Of a DNA stretch of 64,000 nucleotides, positions 61,301 to 64,000 are shown in pieces. Origin of the DNA: Sphaerolaimus hirsutus (lineage: Eukaryota > Nematoda > Chromadorea > Monhysterida > Sphaerolaimidae); contig OZ038456.1 of the NCBI GenBank assembly GCA_964036195.1, positions 22,545,792-22,609,791 of the forward strand, in the 5' to 3' direction. How positions within the stretch are numbered: the stretch's first letter is position 1; each line of letters begins with the position of its first letter. A program made the translations under genes and the position numbers. The notes under the pieces were generated by a model, which worked only from the letters and a program-made list of their open reading frames with translations, was not told where the DNA came from and searched no databases.

Positions 61301-61945
61301 GTCATGACAAATGTCATGCAAAGTGTAAATTGTGTATCCAAATCTTGTGTTTTTGTGTCCATAGTATGTTTTGTATCCAAATCTGATGTTTTTGTATCCA
61401 AATGTTCACATAAGATTTGGATTCAACAACAACAAAATTTGGATACAAAACATAAGATTTAGATACAAAACATACAATTTAGACACAATTGCTAGACAGT
61501 TGATACTTTATTTTTTACATGTCATGACAATTTACACTTTGCATGACATTTTACATGACATTTGACACTTTACACTTGGGACTGCTCCCAGATCCATGAA
61601 TAAACAGGTAGAAACTCAAGCAACGAGATAAAATTTTACAAAAAAATATGAATTTTTATACAATTTTACAAAAATACAAATTTTTATACAATTTTACAAA
61701 AAATTTACAAAAATTCAAATTTTTATACAATTTTATTTTTATTCTTAAATTTTCCATTTTATTTTATTTTTTTTATTCTTGAATATTCCATTTTATGTTT
61801 ATTTTATTTTTATTTTCTCTGAGATTTTGCCAACCCTGGCTCTGACACATGCCCACAACACTGACTTACCTGTTACTGCTACAAATACAAAGCATAGTGA
61901 GATTGGCGTCAAGGAATATAACAATCTGTTCATGACCATTGGCAT
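52384..61945 (-). CDS. Secreted protein with possible C-type-lectin-like region and PAN/apple-like C terminus, seven exons
   Basis: Coding exons: 61945-61870, 59301-59120, 58261-58169, 57445-57283, 54139-53993, 52656-52616 and 52521-52384. They total 840 bases (279 residues plus TAG) and all six junctions are in phase. Exon 1 encodes a signal peptide (MNRLLYSLTPISLCFVFVAV). Exons 2-5 include WMNSCFMLMQQNGGDLSR, NDLWMPESGQVKF, SAPGDPPTSGTN and GNLTAVPNNVGGLGLCQVEI, whose spacing recalls a C-type lectin fold without clear calcium motifs. Exons 6-7 (LCTHSCSQVPRGLCSAV, SMELCLLAYD, DERFDVYHK) look PAN/apple-like. Domain calls are inference; the gene structure is well supported. The end could instead splice at GTTACA (52,395) to a frame near 51.3 kb. 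Confidence 0.75.
53785..53973. mobile_element. Palindromic MITE, family HP
   Basis: A near-perfect hairpin around ACGTACGT, ending GGGTCTGGGACTGCCCCCAG. It lies in the intron about 20 bp below the donor of the exon at 54,139-53,993. Confidence 0.85.
54212..54369. mobile_element. hAT-type MITE, family F5, short variant
   Basis: Ends are TAGGGTTCAATTC and CCCGTTTGAACCCTA. The 8-bp duplications are GTTGGAAG and GTTGGAGG (one mismatch). A fragment of another F5 right end lies at about 53,697-53,731. Confidence 0.8.
54412..54637. mobile_element. TA-flanked MITE, family M3, left part, opened by an F6 insertion
   Basis: Starts CCGTATTTCCTCGAAATACC after TA. The M3 core continues to 54,637 and resumes after the F6 element at about 56,588. 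The right terminus is not clear. Confidence 0.65.
55047..55890. mobile_element. TA-flanked MITE, family M3, containing an M1 copy
   Basis: Starts CTGTATTTCCTCGAATTACC, ends GAGGAAATACGG, TA on both sides. An M1 element (55,273-55,695) is inserted in it. Confidence 0.82.
55273..55695. mobile_element. TA-flanked MITE, family M1, innermost of the nest
   Basis: Starts CCGTATTACCTCGAAATACC, ends GAGGTAATACGG, TA on both sides, inside an M3 element that is inside an F6 element. Confidence 0.85.
55935..56360. mobile_element. hAT-type MITE, family F1
   Basis: Ends are CAACGACGTATCCAGG and CCTGGATACGTCCCTG. The 8-bp duplications are ACTGTTGG (55,927-55,934) and ACCGTTGG (56,361-56,368), one mismatch. 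GCGCGCAAGCGCGC is at 56,048-56,061. Confidence 0.9.
56960..57805. mobile_element. Two MITE halves on either side of an exon
   Basis: A C-rich left half (about 56,966-57,048, ACGAAATACCCC) and a G-rich right half (about 57,687-57,803, ending GAGGTAATACAGTA) of the M1/M3 type flank the exon at 57,445-57,283. They may be two unrelated fragments or one element that contains the exon. Confidence 0.45.
58463..58870. repeat. AATAGAAGGGC repeat, MITE-like
   Basis: Begins ACCGTATTTCTTCTAATAGA and repeats AATAGAAGGGC and GGTCTCCAATAGAAGG words. It shares its start with the repeat at 28,314. Confidence 0.5.
58931..59115. mobile_element. Palindromic MITE, family HP, abutting a splice donor
   Basis: A hairpin with ends CCTGGTTCCACTCCCAGACC and GGGTCTGGAATTGGCACCTGG-type sequence. 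Its right edge is only four bases from the donor of the exon 59,301-59,120, so almost the whole start of that intron is MITE sequence. Confidence 0.82.
59403..60084. mobile_element. TA-flanked element with long (~250 bp) inverted repeats
   Basis: Starts GTCTGGCTGAAAAGTCCC, ends GGGACTTTTCAGCCAGAC, with TA on both sides. The inverted similarity continues through CGCTAG, GTGGAACTG-like and AGTACAAAATG words. It has no coding frame and lies in intron 1 of the secreted-protein gene. Confidence 0.82.
60413..60785. mobile_element. CACAGC-ended MITE
   Basis: Inverted ends are CACAGCAAAAAATAGGT and ACCTATTTTTTGCTGTG. The interior is rich in GAAGTGT and TTCACA words. It is related to 25,994-26,297. 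A target duplication is not clear. Confidence 0.75.
60828..61838. mobile_element. hAT-type MITE, family F4
   Basis: Ends are CAGGGTTGG and CCAACCCTG. Perfect 8-bp duplications GCTCTGAC lie at 60,820-60,827 and 61,839-61,846. It is nearly identical to 50,070-51,103 and lies in intron 1 of the secreted-protein gene, about 30 bp from the donor of the signal-peptide exon. Confidence 0.94.
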
Positions 61946-62058
61946 GTTATCTGATATAATTACCAATACTCAATTAATCCCTCCTTGACAAAGCTCTCCT
62001 TGAAATATCCACTGAGTATAGACAAAAGTAGTAAAAACGATTTACGCTTTGAACTTGA

Positions 62059-62104
62059 ATATGCACTTACCCACTGTGATAGTCAGGCAAGTCGCTGCAT
62101 GTCT
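62059..62104 (-). other. Possible 5' untranslated exon of the secreted-protein gene
   Basis: A 46-bp segment has acceptor TATTTACAG before it and a strong donor GTAAGT after it on the minus strand, just upstream of the signal-peptide exon. It could be non-coding, or an exon of a neighbouring gene. Confidence 0.4.
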
Positions 62105-62260
62105 GGCTGCATGTCTGTAAATAAAAAGCACTCATTTTCTCCGGAATACCTAATGATTGTGGTGGTGCGACTGGGCAAATACTATCATCTAATGATTGAT
62201 TCATCAGATTAATCTGGCACATCATTTACTATGAGAAGAATGGACGAATGAACTAGCAAA

Positions 62261-62460
62261 CTGGGGCAGTCCCAGATTCTGAAAAATGTTCTGTAAAATG
62301 TAAAATGTCATGCAAAGTGTCAAACGTCATGGAAATGCCCTGCAAAATGGACGTTTGCCATTTTCCAGTGCATTTTACATGACTTTGCACTTTGACTTTG
62401 ACTTTGACTTGACACTTTGCATGACATTTGACATTTTACAGGGTCTGAGATTGGCACCTG
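62261..62460. mobile_element. Palindromic MITE, family HP
   Basis: Ends are CTGGGGCAGTCCCAGATTCTG-type and GGGTCTGAGATTGGCACCTG. The arms are complementary around ACGTTTGCC. Confidence 0.78.
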
Positions 62461-62611
62461 GTAAATCAGCAAATTAGAATCATCGTATTTCCATTTTTTG
62501 CTCACTTCATGCAGATATACACAGGTGGAGTAAATTTTTTTATTTCATATAATCAAATCAAATACTACTGAGAAGAATGGACGAATTAACTAACTAGGTA
62601 TTGTAGGAAAG

Positions 62612-62738
62612 TGGGGGCAGTCCCAGACCCTGTAAGCTGTCAAATGTCATGCCATTTTGCAGGGCATTTTACATGACTTTTGACACTTTGCATGACATTT
62701 GACATTTTTCAGGGAATTTTACTGAGTCTGGGATTTGA
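62612..62738. mobile_element. Palindromic MITE, family HP, short copy
   Basis: Starts GGGGCAGTCCCAGACCCTGT and ends GAGTCTGGGATTTG. Much of the left arm is deleted. Confidence 0.7.
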
Positions 62739-63402
62739 AAAATGCAGAGGTGAGGGCAAATCTTCAATAACCATCCTTGTTGCATATGTTGCATTTAGTG
62801 ATGGAATGGTGCCTTGGCGCTGGCGCCCTTTAACGGCGCCAAAGGACGCCGGCGCCGTGGAGGGAAACCCATTATTTAACCACAGCGACTCGTAACCCAT
62901 CGACTCGCAAGCCAAAGTACATCAAGATTAAAGCCAAAGTGCCTCGTCTCTAAAGCCGCAGTCAACCAATTGACCCATCACCAAAAGTGTATCATTATTT
63001 AACCCCATTGTGTCATTATTAAAGCCATGCGTACATAGTGCTTATTTTGTGTCATTATTTAAGCCATGTGTACATTATATTTACTTCATATTTATGTATT
63101 AGGGAGTAAACTAATTAGTGTATGTTTTTTTGTGATTTGATAGAAATGCACATTCCTGTGTCCCATTTTGCTGTACATCGGCCGATTTTGATGCCCTTCG
63201 AGTATGTTGGGGTTTGGGGTCTGGGCTATGACGAATTATCTTGGTTTGCTCGAATAATCCCCCAGTCCCGGTAAGAGGGGGGTCTATTAAAAATGGTCAT
63301 TTTGCATGGCCGATATTGCTGATTGACTTTGAACCTTAATAACTTGACCATTTCTAGGCCGATTTAGATCGTTCAACACTTAAAATGATCAGCACAACCT
63401 GC
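62739..63402. other. Intergenic; F3 left-end fragment
   Basis: TTAGTGATGGAATGGTGCC near 62,796 followed by GGCGCTGGCGCC words is a fragment of family F3. No gene was seen. Confidence 0.4.
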
Positions 63403-64000
63403 AGATTCAATTTTTGTGGTCGAATTAGTGATGTCTAAATTACATATGCCGATTTGACCCGGTTTTTGTACACAAAAAATAAATTTTTTGAACATGCAAT
63501 CGTATCGTATAGTTTAGACCAAAAGAATACATCTGGCCTAACAAGTTTTTCAATATCACTTTCCTATCAAAAGTTATAGCACTTTGAATTTTCGTTTCCC
63601 AACCATAAAATAACCACATGATGAACAGCGTATACAGATAATCAGACCATAAAAATGAAATCTCCAGGTTATTCTGATCATTTAAAGTGTGAGTTAGTGA
63701 AAAATCGGCTGAGAAATGGCCGAGATACAGAGTATTGATGTTGCATAAATTGTTCTTCATGCAGTGGTATATATTTAAATGGTTTGGAGGTGGAAGTTTA
63801 AAGTGCTGTAACTTTTGACTGGAAAGAGATATAGAAATTCTATTGGGCCAGATGAAATCTTTTTGTCTAAAGTGTATGATAGCATGTTAAAAAAAACCTA
63901 TGTTGAAAAATTATTCTAACGATTTTTCACGTTCAAACGCCTGGTCAAACGGGCATACGGAATTTAAACATCACTGATCCGACCACAAAAATTGAATCTG
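63403..64000. repeat. Large inverted repeat cut by the window edge
   Basis: CAGATTCAATTTTTGTGGTC at 63,403 is matched by its reverse complement at 63,981-64,000. The similarity extends inward at least 200 bases on each arm (ATCTGGCC, CAAAAGTTA.AGCACTTT) with moderate divergence. It is probably a fold-back or long-TIR element, possibly continuing past the window. Confidence 0.75.

Overview
This is a eukaryotic window, most likely from an invertebrate animal. Its protein-coding genes are cut into short exons with GT..AG introns, and the bulk of the DNA is many layers of small DNA transposons, one LINE, one Helitron-like insertion and satellite arrays. I see no prokaryotic operons, tRNA, rRNA or CRISPR. 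The animal assignment rests on a RAB3GAP1 orthologue and a secreted protein with lectin-like and PAN-like parts. I cannot name the species.

Layout. 1-12.2 kb: no gene I can support; AT-rich DNA alternates with CpG-rich blocks (about 0.96-2.2, 5.6-6.2, 6.7-7.3 and 8.6-10.3 kb) and contains two palindromic MITEs and a hAT-type MITE. 12,246-27,827 (minus strand): a complete 20-exon RAB3GAP1 gene. All splice junctions are phase-consistent and give 1,003 codons without a frameshift; several transposons sit in its introns. 28-31.7 kb: gene-poor repeats. 31.8-42 kb: a nest in which a hAT-like element holds a TA-flanked MITE, which holds a roughly 8.3-kb LINE (ORF1 with membrane segment, coiled coil and SGNH/GDSL-type esterase; ORF2 with APE endonuclease and reverse transcriptase), which holds another hAT MITE. 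41,963-42,271 (minus): a single exon of a multi-pass membrane protein starts right beside the nest. 44,584-48,025: a Helitron-like element carrying a ~116-bp tandem array, with its empty site readable from a related MITE. 52.4-61.9 kb (minus): a seven-exon gene for a secreted protein (signal peptide, possible C-type-lectin-like region, Cys-rich PAN/apple-like C terminus). The right end holds inverted-repeat elements, one cut by the window edge.

How things fit. The host genes all lie on the minus strand. Transposon ends repeatedly lie within a few bases of splice donors. Eight-base target duplications identify at least six hAT-type MITE families. Four of these families share a 14-bp GC palindrome flanked by A/T runs although their termini differ; this is the most unexpected signal in the window.
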